From: Paramoeba atlantica
Lineage: Eukaryota; Discosea
Assembly: GCA_977017575.1 (NCBI GenBank)
Contig: CDRNVI010000037.1
Span: forward strand, 248,001 to 312,000
DNA: 64,000 nt
Reading direction: 5' to 3'
A program made the translations under genes and the position numbers. Under the pieces are notes generated by a model. It did not search any database and was not told the DNA's origin. It was given only the letters and a program-made list of their open reading frames with translations. Position 1 is the stretch's first letter; each line of letters opens with the position of its first letter. Below, piece by piece: positions 1 through 8,497 of this stretch.

Positions 1-1503
1 CTAGTATTTTAGTACGTACTATAGTACGTACTATGAGATACTACTTTGGTGAGTGTATATTCTTGGAAAATAAGTTTCGCCGTAGTGGCCGCAATCTCTT
101 TGATTTGTATAATATTTTATTTTCTCTTTGGGTTACAGTGGTATACGAATCATACATTCTGTATCATTCTTGTCTAAACCCCCTGTACAGTTATTATTCC
201 ACTTTTTTTTTGTGGGATAATAAAAAAAGTGGAATAATAAATGAAAATTGAAATACCGTGCCGAACATAATTACGCCCAACTTACCGGTGAAACGGTTAT
301 TAAAGATTAAAATAATTAAGGCAGAACGGGTTTAAAAATTAAGTATTGCCTTAATTAAAGTGGCGCTGATAAAAACTCAAAACAGGTCTTATTTAAATAT
401 TGTCGTTTGTAGCATAAATATCACATTTCTGCTAAAGGTGCTCAATTTCTGATCATTTGTCATGTTTTCGAACTTTTCTAGACGAGCTTCGTCTGTTTCG
501 CCTACCTTTACGGTCTTCAACCAATTCAACGTGTGAGAGAAAAGCTAAAACGATCATTGAAAGGAGAAGTCTGAGACAGAATCATGAAATTAATTTTTCC
601 CTATTTCTTCCCCAAAATGACAAAAAATTAATTATTGTCTTAATTAAAGTTGCCTTAATTTTAATTACCCTTAATTGAAGTTTCTACGGTAATTACGCCC
701 AAACTTAATTAGGCCCAAATGGGTTGGTCAGGCTGCGAGCCATCCCCCTCCGATGCCCTCTCCCCTCCAGGGTGAGGGGATCGCGGAAAATACCATGCCA
801 AACATATTTATGTCCGCACGTGTATAAATACGTGTGCATTAATTCGTTTTTGGGCCCAACAAAAATAAATTATGTGCCCCAAAGGGCCAAGCACGCATAA
901 ATGACTCCCAGCCCCGCGGCTAAATTTCAAAACGTAGACTCTTAGTGAGTGTTAGCATGCGTGCCCTTCATTACAGAGGTTGCAGCCCTTCAGCGTCGCA
1001 TGGTACACTACTTCAGTGCGATCTCTTTAATCGAAATTGTTAGGCAAACTGCATGAAGTACGGACTTTCGTACTAAGTACGGATAGTACGGTACTTAGTA
1101 TGTACTAGTACGGAATACGGGGTCCGTACTACGTTTAGTACGAAGTACCGTACTGCGGAGACGTATGTTTAAAGGTGGGAGGGCGATGGAAGATTAAAAG
1201 TTGGCACAGAAATCACCCTACATTTGGGAGCGAGGAACCAGGAATTATTCAATCGCTACGTGGGCCCCGGCGTTCTGCCAAAGTAAAATGTCCAGCACCA
1301 CCCCTCGCAAAAGTCCTCTATACTGTACTATGCCGATGCAAAATAGGTTGTTTCGTCTGCTTCGATCAAAAGTAAAAATAGGAGTGCCGCAATACCTGAG
1401 GAAAAAAAATTCCTTCCATTCCAAAAAAGTAGTATCTCATAGTACGTACTATAGTACGTACTAGTCGATTACTAGTATTTTAGTACGTACTAAAATACTA
1501 GTT
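1..1503. mobile_element. Family H: GTAC-palindrome repeat with long inverted ends
   Basis: The first ~47 bases (CTAGTATTTTAGTACGTACT, then GAGATACTACTTT) return inverted at 1426-1462, so this is an inverted-repeat-bounded element that starts at or before the window edge. A further 30-base perfect palindrome built from CTAGTATTTTAGTAC and its complement lies at about 1472-1501. A third cluster of GTAC-containing short palindromes lies at 1050-1155. The interior has only short frames without recognisable domains, plus TTAATTA-rich stretches resembling 23040-23130. No transposase is seen, so it is a non-autonomous element or remnant. The left boundary is unknown. Confidence 0.6.
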
Positions 1504-1655
1504 AGACTATGGTTATCATCTAAACGAATCAGCAGTATTTACAACTTTGTCTCACGCCGTTTATGGATTTTCTCTTGGTTTGGAGCCTTATTTACTTACA
1601 TCTTCTACACTTGACAAAGACTTTTTTTTGACAACATCCATCATACAATTTTTCT

Positions 1656-2609
1656 ATGATCTTTTTACTTTGCAAACATCTTTCTTCTTCCCAATTTATA
1701 GCCCTTAACCGATTCTTAGTGCAAATACTTCTCTACTTTTTCTTCTGGCTACTACAACCTATCTCGAGAATGCAATTTGTTTTGGATGCTGCGGATAGTG
1801 TACCTAAAGCGGCTCGGGTGCGTGGAGCATCCCTCCCGCAAGAATATGAGCTCTGTCGTGTCTTGCATAACATTTCAAGTCATCATCCCTCATGGACTAC
1901 AGAGACTCCCGCATGTAACTGGAAAGGTATAACATGTGACTCCAACCTGCAGGTCACTGAAATTAAGTGGAACCATATGAATCTTCAAGGCACCATATCA
2001 TGGCGCCATATTCCAGTGAGTGTACACGTCTTGATTTTAGGCAGCTTCTTTAATTTAGCGAAACCGAACGAAATTACGGGAGAACTTCCTGTTCTTGAGT
2101 TACCACCGCGGCTAACAAAGTTCGTGTTGGATGGCAACAATATGACCGGGAACATTGACTTAGAACATCTCCCCGCGGAGTTGGCTGCCTTTGAAGCGGC
2201 GAAAAACTGCTTTGAGGGAACTGTATCTTTATCATCTCTACCTCGTCATCTATTTGTATTAGATCTTCAAGATAATTTGCTTTTTGGGGAGTTTGATCTC
2301 TCAAACTTACCTCCGAATATGCAAACAATGTACTTCGGGAATAACCAGTTTAGCGGGAGCTTAATTCTTAAAAATCTGCCAATTTCCCTCGTACGACTTG
2401 ATCTAGACAATAATAACCTAAGTGGAGAATTAGAGTTAGATTGTCTTCCATCTAAAATGAGGTACCTTCTGCTTAAGAATAATGCGTTCGAGGGACACGT
2501 TGACCTCCGAAATCTGTCAGAGCATTTCGCATCGCTGGATCTTCGGGGAAACAAGATTACCTCTGCAGAGCCAACTCCCTTCCCATATGCCCTGAAATGT
2601 GATCTATAA
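1656..2609 (+). CDS. Leucine-rich repeat protein, secreted type (LRR family, ITS-P-x-PFP subtype)
   Basis: 317 residues from an ATG. Residues 1-38 hold a strongly hydrophobic stretch (LVQILLYFFFWLL) that reads as a signal peptide or anchor. The family cap follows: LPQEYEL, then Trp of PSW, then CNWKG and TCD, giving the two cap cysteines around CNWKGITC. About eight LRRs of ~23 residues follow, of the type LPxxLxxLxLxxNxFSGxxDL. The protein ends ITSAEPTPFPYALKCDL with no transmembrane or GPI-type tail. From the LDAADSVPK segment on it is nearly identical to the gene at 25997 through the cap, but the N-termini differ. Such LRRs normally form a curved binding surface; ligand and role are unknown. 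Repeats surround it on both sides. Confidence 0.85.
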   Translation: MIFLLCKHLSSSQFIALNRFLVQILLYFFFWLLQPISRMQFVLDAADSVPKAARVRGASLPQEYELCRVLHNISSHHPSWTTETPACNWKGITCDSNLQVTEIKWNHMNLQGTISWRHIPVSVHVLILGSFFNLAKPNEITGELPVLELPPRLTKFVLDGNNMTGNIDLEHLPAELAAFEAAKNCFEGTVSLSSLPRHLFVLDLQDNLLFGEFDLSNLPPNMQTMYFGNNQFSGSLILKNLPISLVRLDLDNNNLSGELELDCLPSKMRYLLLKNNAFEGHVDLRNLSEHFASLDLRGNKITSAEPTPFPYALKCDL

Positions 2610-2734
2610 ATCCACGGTGGATTTATCCACGTGAAATATCCACCTTCCTTTCGGAATGACGATACGGAATTCTTTATTCTTCGCTTCAGATTACTAAACC
2701 GGGGAACGGAATAATATTCAGATGCGGTTTATTG

Positions 2735-3336
2735 CGGTGGTTGTAAACCACATATGCGTTTAACATACCTATACCTTGAGTAACATACCGGGGGGGTATG
2801 TTATTCTGGCCCGCGACACTTAACATACCCCCCCTCGTCCCGCGGCTTTTTTTGTGCAAAGGTACAAAATTCCAACCATAATATCACGTACGTTTTTAAC
2901 AAAATGTTTCTTTTATGCGTTTTTAGATGTATTTTGATACGTTCTAGCATTTAGTACTACGCGAGGTACATCTTTAGATACAGGTTCTAACAGTGAAAGT
3001 GATTTTCTTCTCTTTCCTATTTCATAATCAGTCTACTTAACATACCTACACCTTGATAACATAACGGGGGGGTATGTTAAATGGGTATGTGGTTTATAAA
3101 TATCGCTCCGCCCTCGATGATTTAAAAAAAGTGAACAAAAGCAAAGAAAAAATAAAGAGGGACAGTATTAGAATATATAAAAGTGGACTCTGGTGGTCCA
3201 AAATCGAAAACAAATGGGGGTCAAGGGGGGGGCATACGCGATATTATTTCTACCTGTCCTGAATTTTGTCCGATTTTGATCAATATAACCCATAAAATTT
3301 ATGGGTTTTACATACTCTCTGGTAGTATCGTTTATT
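2735..3336. repeat. Degenerate family A end split by a family F MITE
   Basis: GCGGTGGTTGTA at 2737 and the sequence after 3096 (CCCTCGATGATTTAAAAAA, later GGTGGTCCAAAATC) match the left end of family A, best seen whole at 3337. The pieces are separated by the family F insertion at 2744-3096. This is an older, diverged family A copy lying head to tail with the next one. No gene is visible in it. Confidence 0.6.
2744..3096. mobile_element. Family F MITE, 353 bp
   Basis: The ends are inverted: TAAACCACATATGCGTTTAA at the left and its near complement, ending CCCATTTAACATACC when read inward, at the right. The outer TA probably is the target duplication. A second partial copy lies at 44541-44765. 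The element sits inside a family A end, which dates it as younger than that copy. It has no coding capacity and contains a local hairpin around GGGGGGGTATGTTA. Confidence 0.65.
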
Positions 3337-4226
3337 GCGGTGGTTGTAAAACTACCGCTCTACACTCGATTATTGAAAAAAAAGTGAACAAAAACAGTGA
3401 AAATATAAAGAAGAACACAGTAATATAATAGAAGAAAAAAATATAAAAGGGGGCTCCGGTGGTCCAAAACTGAAAAAATTTTTTGAAAAAAATGGGGGGT
3501 CCAGGGGGGGGGTCCAGGGGGGGGGGGCATGGTCGATCAAATTTTTTCGAAAAAATTAGTTTTCGAAAAAAAACCGCAGAAAGGGTAGCCGGGGTCTTGG
3601 CGCGCATTTTCCGCCCCCCTACCCGGGGGTGACCCCCCCGCGTATCCGCAGGACGGGTCCGCCAAGTTCGGATTTTTTCGGAAAAATTTTTTCGAAAAAA
3701 AATTCAACTTGGCGAAAAAAATGACAAAAAAAATATTTTTCCAAAATCGTTTCCCCTATTGTATTTTGATAGTTTGGGACCTACACTAGCTTTCTACGCA
3801 GTTGTTTTCGCAAGGTATCACTTCTTCGAACTGTGGTGCGCCCCTCAAATTGACCCATTTTTGACTAAAAAAGGTGAAAAAGTATTTTTCGGACCTAAAG
3901 GGGCATTTTTGTGTCGAAAGAATGGTATGGTTGGAGTCGTATTCTCTACCCAATACGTTCGGTAGGCTTTCATTCATGCCTGCGAGTGATTTCCCACGCG
4001 CAAATGTCGGATTTAGTGCTCTGAGAGCAAAAATATGCGAAAATCACCCCATTTTTACCCGAAAATCGGCTATTTTTGGCTATAATCTTTCCGTTTTCCA
4101 GGCTAAATTTTCTTTTTTAGGCTCTTCGTTAAACGCGGCGGTAGTTTTCAACGCGAAGCGCGCAGCATGAGTGACTTCTAAGTTGAAAGCAACCACCGCG
4201 TTTAACGAAGAGCCTAAAAAAGAAAA
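3337..4226 (+). mobile_element. Family A repeat, complete copy 1 (0.9 kb, hairpin-ended)
   Basis: It starts with a 22-base hairpin (GCGGTGGTTG, AAAA, complement) and ends with a ~110-base hairpin. In between are GTGAACAAAAACAGTG, GGGGGCTCCGGTGGTCC, G-runs, a CGAAAAAATT-rich part and a conserved 98-codon frame (3874-4170). Further copies are at 30336-31232, 45378-46200, 46202-47158 and 52303-53199, with diverged relatives at 2735, 21966, 32335 and 54043. No transposase is recognised. It behaves as a mobile or amplified non-autonomous repeat. Confidence 0.75.
4113..4225. repeat. Terminal foldback hairpin of family A copy 1
   Basis: TTTTTTAGGCTCTTCGTTAA begins an arm whose complement ends the unit. 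The arms are nearly perfect, about 50 bases each, with the small centre at AGCGCGCAGC. The same hairpin occurs at about 21966, 30336, 45378, 46231, 53091 and 54371. Confidence 0.85.
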
Positions 4227-4393
4227 TAATTTTATTGTGGTGGTTGTTTGTAACCTCTACCTCTCCCTTCTTTATGGTGTTCGGGGTAGGGTGGATCGAG
4301 GACGGTCAGAAAAGGGGGACCAACCCCCCCCCCCTCCCTATTCTCGATTCGGGCATAAATCACTGTGCTTAAAAACGTAGGTATCGGAACTCG

Positions 4394-4466
4394 AGCCCAG
4401 GTTGTCCAGTTGGTAAGACATGCCGTTTATAATCTGGTGGTCGCAGGTTCGACTCCCGGCGGTTAC
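4394..4466 (+). tRNA. tRNA-like sequence (anticodon position TAT), probably degenerate
   Basis: A box-A-like stretch (GTCCAGTTGGTAAGAC) and a near-canonical box B (GGTTCGACTCC) are correctly spaced. They surround a loop TTTATAA with TAT where an Ile anticodon would be. A three-pair D stem can be drawn. The anticodon stem, the T stem (one A-C mismatch and one G-G clash) and the acceptor stem do not pair well. I read it as a tRNA relic, or as a tRNA that I have mis-framed. It lies between a repeat and the RanBD gene. Covariance-model scoring would decide. Confidence 0.3.
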
Positions 4467-4819
4467 ATTTTCAGCCATACGCGACGTCCGTTAGTGGGAA
4501 GATTTGCAAAGCCCCGTTCTTCGTATCTTGAAAAGTTAACTTTACTGTAGCTACTTAACATTCCCCCCGGAATGCTAAACCGGACTGTGGTTTACATCCT
4601 TCTGTATAAATTTGTATTCAACATACTCCTTCAGTAAATGAGAAAAGATCATCCGAGAATTGCTTTACTTAAAGTTCCATTATACTAATTTTACGATTCA
4701 TTCACTCAAATTCTGTGATCTTTTTATATTGCCAAATTTTAATTTTCTTACCGTACACGTTGCAATATTGTAACCTTGTCAATAACAGACTTGGCGGATC
4801 GCTTCAATATTTTAGTTAA
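4467..4819 (+). promoter_or_regulatory. Intergenic leader region before the RanBD gene
   Basis: About 350 bases, AT-rich, with no frame of interest. It probably contains the 3' end of an upstream transcript and the 5' leader of the gene at 4820. Pyrimidine tracts such as TCTTTTTATATTGCC and TTTTAATTTTCTTACC could serve for trans-splicing, but no site can be fixed from sequence alone. Confidence 0.3.
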
Positions 4820-6274
4820 ATGCATGTGGAAGGTATCAAATCTCTTCCTTCCCATACTTCTAGTGTGAAAGAGTCCTTGGAAGAACAAACTCTTGCAACT
4901 TCCTCCGCACGAGTCGAAGAGCTCGAATGTTTACATGCCCATGCTCGTCGTGGGCGGGAGCATGCCTTGGAACGTGATAGGGACACGGAAGGGCAGATTG
5001 ACGTTGCGGATCTACCGAAAGAAATGCCAAAGGCCAGCGCAGAGGTAATGTCTTCTCGGCGTATTCGTAAAGTTCGAATACCACAACGTAGTACACCACA
5101 GGAAGAGAAGTCTTCCGATACGTCATTGAACCCTTTTGCGTTGTCTGCAAAAGCTACACCTGTAGTCCCAACTATTCTCACTGAAACTACTAAACAGGGA
5201 ACTGATAAAGGGGAAGGAAACGAACATGGAACCACATCCAGTGCTTCTGGTGTGTCAGAAGAATCAGTCTCAGATATTACCAAGGATACTTCGACCAACG
5301 TAAAGCCGTTTGAACATATAGCGAAGAATGATTTTGAGAAGACTGTTTCCGATAGCACAAGTGAATCAGAAGAAAAATCAAACCCAAAGGACGTTTCAAA
5401 TCTTACCCCTTCACGATCTCACCCATTCCTCGGCTCCGCATTTGCAGCGCCCACACCGAATTTGGTAACAAACACGGTGCAAAAAAATGACACCAAACAG
5501 CAGACAAATTCGGTCGCTCCAAACGATCTCCTTGCGGCCTCACCATTTGCGCAAACCCCCTCACGAAAATTTGAAGATGCCGCAGCAGAGCTTGAAAAGC
5601 TACAAAGTCAAAGAAAAAATATTTTTTCGACACCATCAAGCGAGTCTGTGAGTCGCTTTCATGAAGATACTCCCAGTAAAGTACAATTCAGTACTGAAAC
5701 TTCGGAGATGATTCACAAAGATACAAATTTTTGTGAGGGTCATGACAGGGCTGAAAAGATTTGGTCTTCATGCGTTGTCCGCGTCTTTTTAGCTAGCGAT
5801 GACAAACAGTGGAACGAAATTGGGCGTGGGGAGTGTAAACTTTTGGTCACAACAAAAAATACGGAAGCCGACATCGCCGCACAAGAGAAGAGTGAGTCAG
5901 ATCTCCAAATGAGCGAGTCAGAGGACGCGTCAGAAAATGAAACACCGCGTTTTACAGATATCAAGGTAGATGATATCACAGAGGGTCGCGTCGTGTTGCA
6001 TGATGAAAAAACAAAGCAAGTTCGAGTCAACGCCGGTCTTGGCACTTCCTTTACATTGGGAGTCACATCCTTGACAAGCGGGGACAAATCTTCCTCTTCG
6101 ATGCTTTTCTCAACCATTGATTCAGAGTCTCAACGTTCTCGTAGTTACCTCTTACTCCCGCTTCGCAGCGTCTCTGTTCCTGCATCTGAACGAGCCTTGG
6201 CTCTGTCCTCTTTTCAAAGACGAGTAAGAGACCTACTCACACATTTGAAAAGTGTTTCACCTCATTCATCTTAG
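4820..6274 (+). CDS. RanBP1-type Ran-binding-domain protein, nucleoporin-like
   Basis: 484 residues. The first ~300 are low-complexity, Ser/Thr/Glu-rich and contain scattered Pro-Phe motifs (NPFALSAK, HPFLGSAFAAP, SPFAQTPSRKF), as in NUP2/NUP50-like proteins. Residues ~310-470 resemble a RanBD: EKIWSSCVVRVFLASDDKQW, then GRGECKLL, then an acidic insert, then GRVVLHDEKTKQVRVNAGLG, matching the family pattern Trp-(x)-Gly-x-Gly-x-x-x-Leu ... Arg-x-x-Leu ... Val-Asn. RanBDs bind Ran-GTP in nuclear transport. The acidic insert of about 45 residues between the strands is unusual. Family assignment is moderately secure, and the specific nucleoporin identity is inferred. Confidence 0.6.
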   Translation: MHVEGIKSLPSHTSSVKESLEEQTLATSSARVEELECLHAHARRGREHALERDRDTEGQIDVADLPKEMPKASAEVMSSRRIRKVRIPQRSTPQEEKSSDTSLNPFALSAKATPVVPTILTETTKQGTDKGEGNEHGTTSSASGVSEESVSDITKDTSTNVKPFEHIAKNDFEKTVSDSTSESEEKSNPKDVSNLTPSRSHPFLGSAFAAPTPNLVTNTVQKNDTKQQTNSVAPNDLLAASPFAQTPSRKFEDAAAELEKLQSQRKNIFSTPSSESVSRFHEDTPSKVQFSTETSEMIHKDTNFCEGHDRAEKIWSSCVVRVFLASDDKQWNEIGRGECKLLVTTKNTEADIAAQEKSESDLQMSESEDASENETPRFTDIKVDDITEGRVVLHDEKTKQVRVNAGLGTSFTLGVTSLTSGDKSSSSMLFSTIDSESQRSRSYLLLPLRSVSVPASERALALSSFQRRVRDLLTHLKSVSPHSS

Positions 6275-6711
6275 GAAACAAAGTAGATAAGAAGAAACTA
6301 TAATCGCCGCCACTTTGCGTAGAGTTTCAACTTCTATTTGTATTTTTATTTTTCATGCCTCCAACTAGCTGAACCTACCTTTGAACTTTGCCAAAGAAGA
6401 GGCTTGGATTGCTATTGAGTACGTTAGTGAACTCTTGTGGGCGAAATATCTTTTATTATAATCACAATACATACTTTGAGTAGAAAGATTTATCGCACCA
6501 GTTATGCAATGCACATTACAATATTTTTCTTTGATGTGACGGAACGATTTAAATTGTGTTGGGCAATTTATTTTTGAAACAGAAATGACCATTGTTTTGT
6601 ACAGTTTTTATCGAATTCCTATCCCTATGCATCATAGATCGCTCTGACGTTTCTTCCCCATTGCAGCGTTTCTTGCCACAACTACGGCACTCACGCACCT
6701 CGTGTCCCCTA
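6275..6711 (+). other. Intergenic spacer
   Basis: 437 bases, AT-rich, without repeat matches that I can see. It should hold the 3' UTR of the RanBD gene and the 5' leader of the next gene. The reading frame of the next gene extends back to 6592 but has no ATG before 6712. Confidence 0.4.
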
Positions 6712-8106
6712 ATGTTCCGTCCTAACGCGTCTATGTTTTTAATCGCCCCACCTCTTGACCCTCCCTCTTATCGAAGTCGCGTCTTTTTCCGAAAGCGCTT
6801 TTTACATTTTCCTGGTTTTGGGCCCATCACACGGCACAAAAATTCCTATCTACATTTTCCGGCACAAAGAATCCCCTCAACCCGAACATCTTTTTTTATG
6901 CCCAATGACCGTTTATTTTCTATCCCTCACCGTACCTTCCTCCGTCACGTACTCTCCTTACAAAGAACTCCTAAACCCACCTCTTTCACGCATCGATCAT
7001 CACTTTCCCAAACAGCCCCTCTGCCCTCTTCCACAATTTCATCCAGCCCCCTGCCACGACGAAAAAATAGAAACCACCCCCACTTATCCTCGACCGCTTT
7101 TCCCATAGCCGCACCTCCTCAACCTACCCCGATCTCCTCTGTATCGACAACAACAAAAAGCTCATCTCTCCCTACTACCCCTAAACCCCCAACCTCCTCT
7201 CTCTCACCCACAGCCACATCTCAATCCCCAACCGCCCCTCTCACTACCCCTACAACCACAACTACCCGTAAAACTACCCCTAAAGTCACCACAACACCTA
7301 CAACCCCAGCCACCGCCACAACTACCCCTGCAGCCACAACAACAACCCACGCCACAACCCCAACCCAACCCACAGCCACAGCCACAGCCTCCCCCTCCCT
7401 TCCCTCCCCCCACCACTACTGGGTGACCCACGAACACCTCGACTTCGCCTTTGAGTGTCGCACCCCCTCCTCCTGGACCACACGTGTCACGCTCTCGGAG
7501 AACTTCCTCTACCTCCGTGCCATCCCCCCCACCCATCCCTCCCCCTACAACCCCTCCACAGTTAACTCTTCTTCTTTGTCTTCTTCTATATCCTCTTCTT
7601 TATCCTCTTCATTATCATCTTCATTATCTTCTTTATCATCATCTTCTCTATCCTCTTCTTTATCTTCTTCTTCTTCTTCTTCTTTCTCTCCCCTCTTTAG
7701 GAACCCCTCCCCCTCCCCATACTACCAATCCATGGTCGAGGGGCTTAGCATCAACGCCTTTGCCTACCCTCGTAAAATGCCCTGGGGGGATGCCTCCATT
7801 TTAATGGAGCGCTTCCTGGGGGCGTTTGCCCCGCTCCAAGCGGAGTACGCCGTGGTGGAGGGCCCGGAGCGCATGGACCCCGCGATGTCGGGGGTGGTGC
7901 GGGCCGGGATCGAGTTTGTCCCCGCAGGGGGGGGTGGGGGGGAGAGAGCCCGTGGGGTGGTCACCACGTGTTTTCACCCCAATAAGAGGTTTCACTATGT
8001 GGTGGTGGCGGCGGTGAGGAAGGAGGTGTGGGTGGCGCAACGGCACGGGACGGAGGTGCTGTTGGAGGAGCTGGTGAGGGGGTTGGCGTGTTTAACGGCG
8101 GCATAG
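6712..8106 (+). CDS. Ser/Thr/Pro-rich protein with possible PsbP/Mog1-like C-terminal domain
   Basis: 464 residues from the first ATG of the frame. The N-terminus is basic (RSRVFFRKRFLHF) and could be a mitochondrial presequence. A long Thr/Pro/Ser stretch follows (nt 6990-7400). The folded-looking part starts at YWVTHEHLDFAFECRTPSSW and resumes at MVEGLSINAFAYPRKMPWGD, ending EVWVAQRHGTEVLLEELVRG. The order of aromatic strand, Pro-Ser-Trp, a second Val-Gly-Leu-Ser strand, a helix around SILMERFLG and a final sheet recalls PsbP-fold proteins. This is a fold-level guess. The putative domain is split by a ~40-residue Ser run encoded by TCT/TCC microsatellite (7568-7685). Not otherwise recognised. 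Confidence 0.5.
   Translation: MFRPNASMFLIAPPLDPPSYRSRVFFRKRFLHFPGFGPITRHKNSYLHFPAQRIPSTRTSFFMPNDRLFSIPHRTFLRHVLSLQRTPKPTSFTHRSSLSQTAPLPSSTISSSPLPRRKNRNHPHLSSTAFPIAAPPQPTPISSVSTTTKSSSLPTTPKPPTSSLSPTATSQSPTAPLTTPTTTTTRKTTPKVTTTPTTPATATTTPAATTTTHATTPTQPTATATASPSLPSPHHYWVTHEHLDFAFECRTPSSWTTRVTLSENFLYLRAIPPTHPSPYNPSTVNSSSLSSSISSSLSSSLSSSLSSLSSSSLSSSLSSSSSSSFSPLFRNPSPSPYYQSMVEGLSINAFAYPRKMPWGDASILMERFLGAFAPLQAEYAVVEGPERMDPAMSGVVRAGIEFVPAGGGGGERARGVVTTCFHPNKRFHYVVVAAVRKEVWVAQRHGTEVLLEELVRGLACLTAA
7568..7685 (+). repeat. TCT/TCC/TCA microsatellite coding for poly-Ser
   Basis: An imperfect pyrimidine trinucleotide run inside the 6712 gene, encoding mostly Ser with interspersed Leu and Ile. Such runs vary in length, so the protein length may be polymorphic. 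Confidence 0.8.
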
Positions 8107-8497
8107 GGAGTGTTCCGCCTCCTCAGGAGAGGGTAATTTTTTTTTTTGGGGGGGGGGTGACACGTTCAAAGATGTGTCTGCACGTTGGCTCATCATTTTT
8201 TCTGTGGGCATAGGTGAGTTCTGAGTGACGCATGTCCTCAATGGAATGTTGCCGATTGTTTGGCAAGCATTTTTTTAATTCTACACCTGATTTATGGGTT
8301 TTACTCTTTAGCCATGTGTCTATTTTTTGAACGAGTTCATGAATGTTCTGCTTCCTTTTCTAGATTATTTTCTCCTAAGAAGCTAATCACAAGTATGATA
8401 GCATCCGGAATCATCTTACCTGTCTAACGAAATAAAAAGGCCTTCCTATCTCCCTCACATCTCCTGGGCGGTTCTCCCCTCACCTCTTCTCGTTTAC
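8107..8497 (+). other. Intergenic spacer
   Basis: 391 bases containing a short T-run and G-run just after the upstream stop (8135-8160) and a pyrimidine-rich leader (CCTATCTCCCTCACATCTCC, then CCCCTCACCTCTTCTCG) directly before the ATG at 8498. No other feature is seen. Confidence 0.4.

Noticed and set aside
4816-5358. Minus-strand frame opposite the RanBD gene
   Set aside because: Shadow of a Ser/Thr/Glu-rich coding sequence without any recognisable domain.
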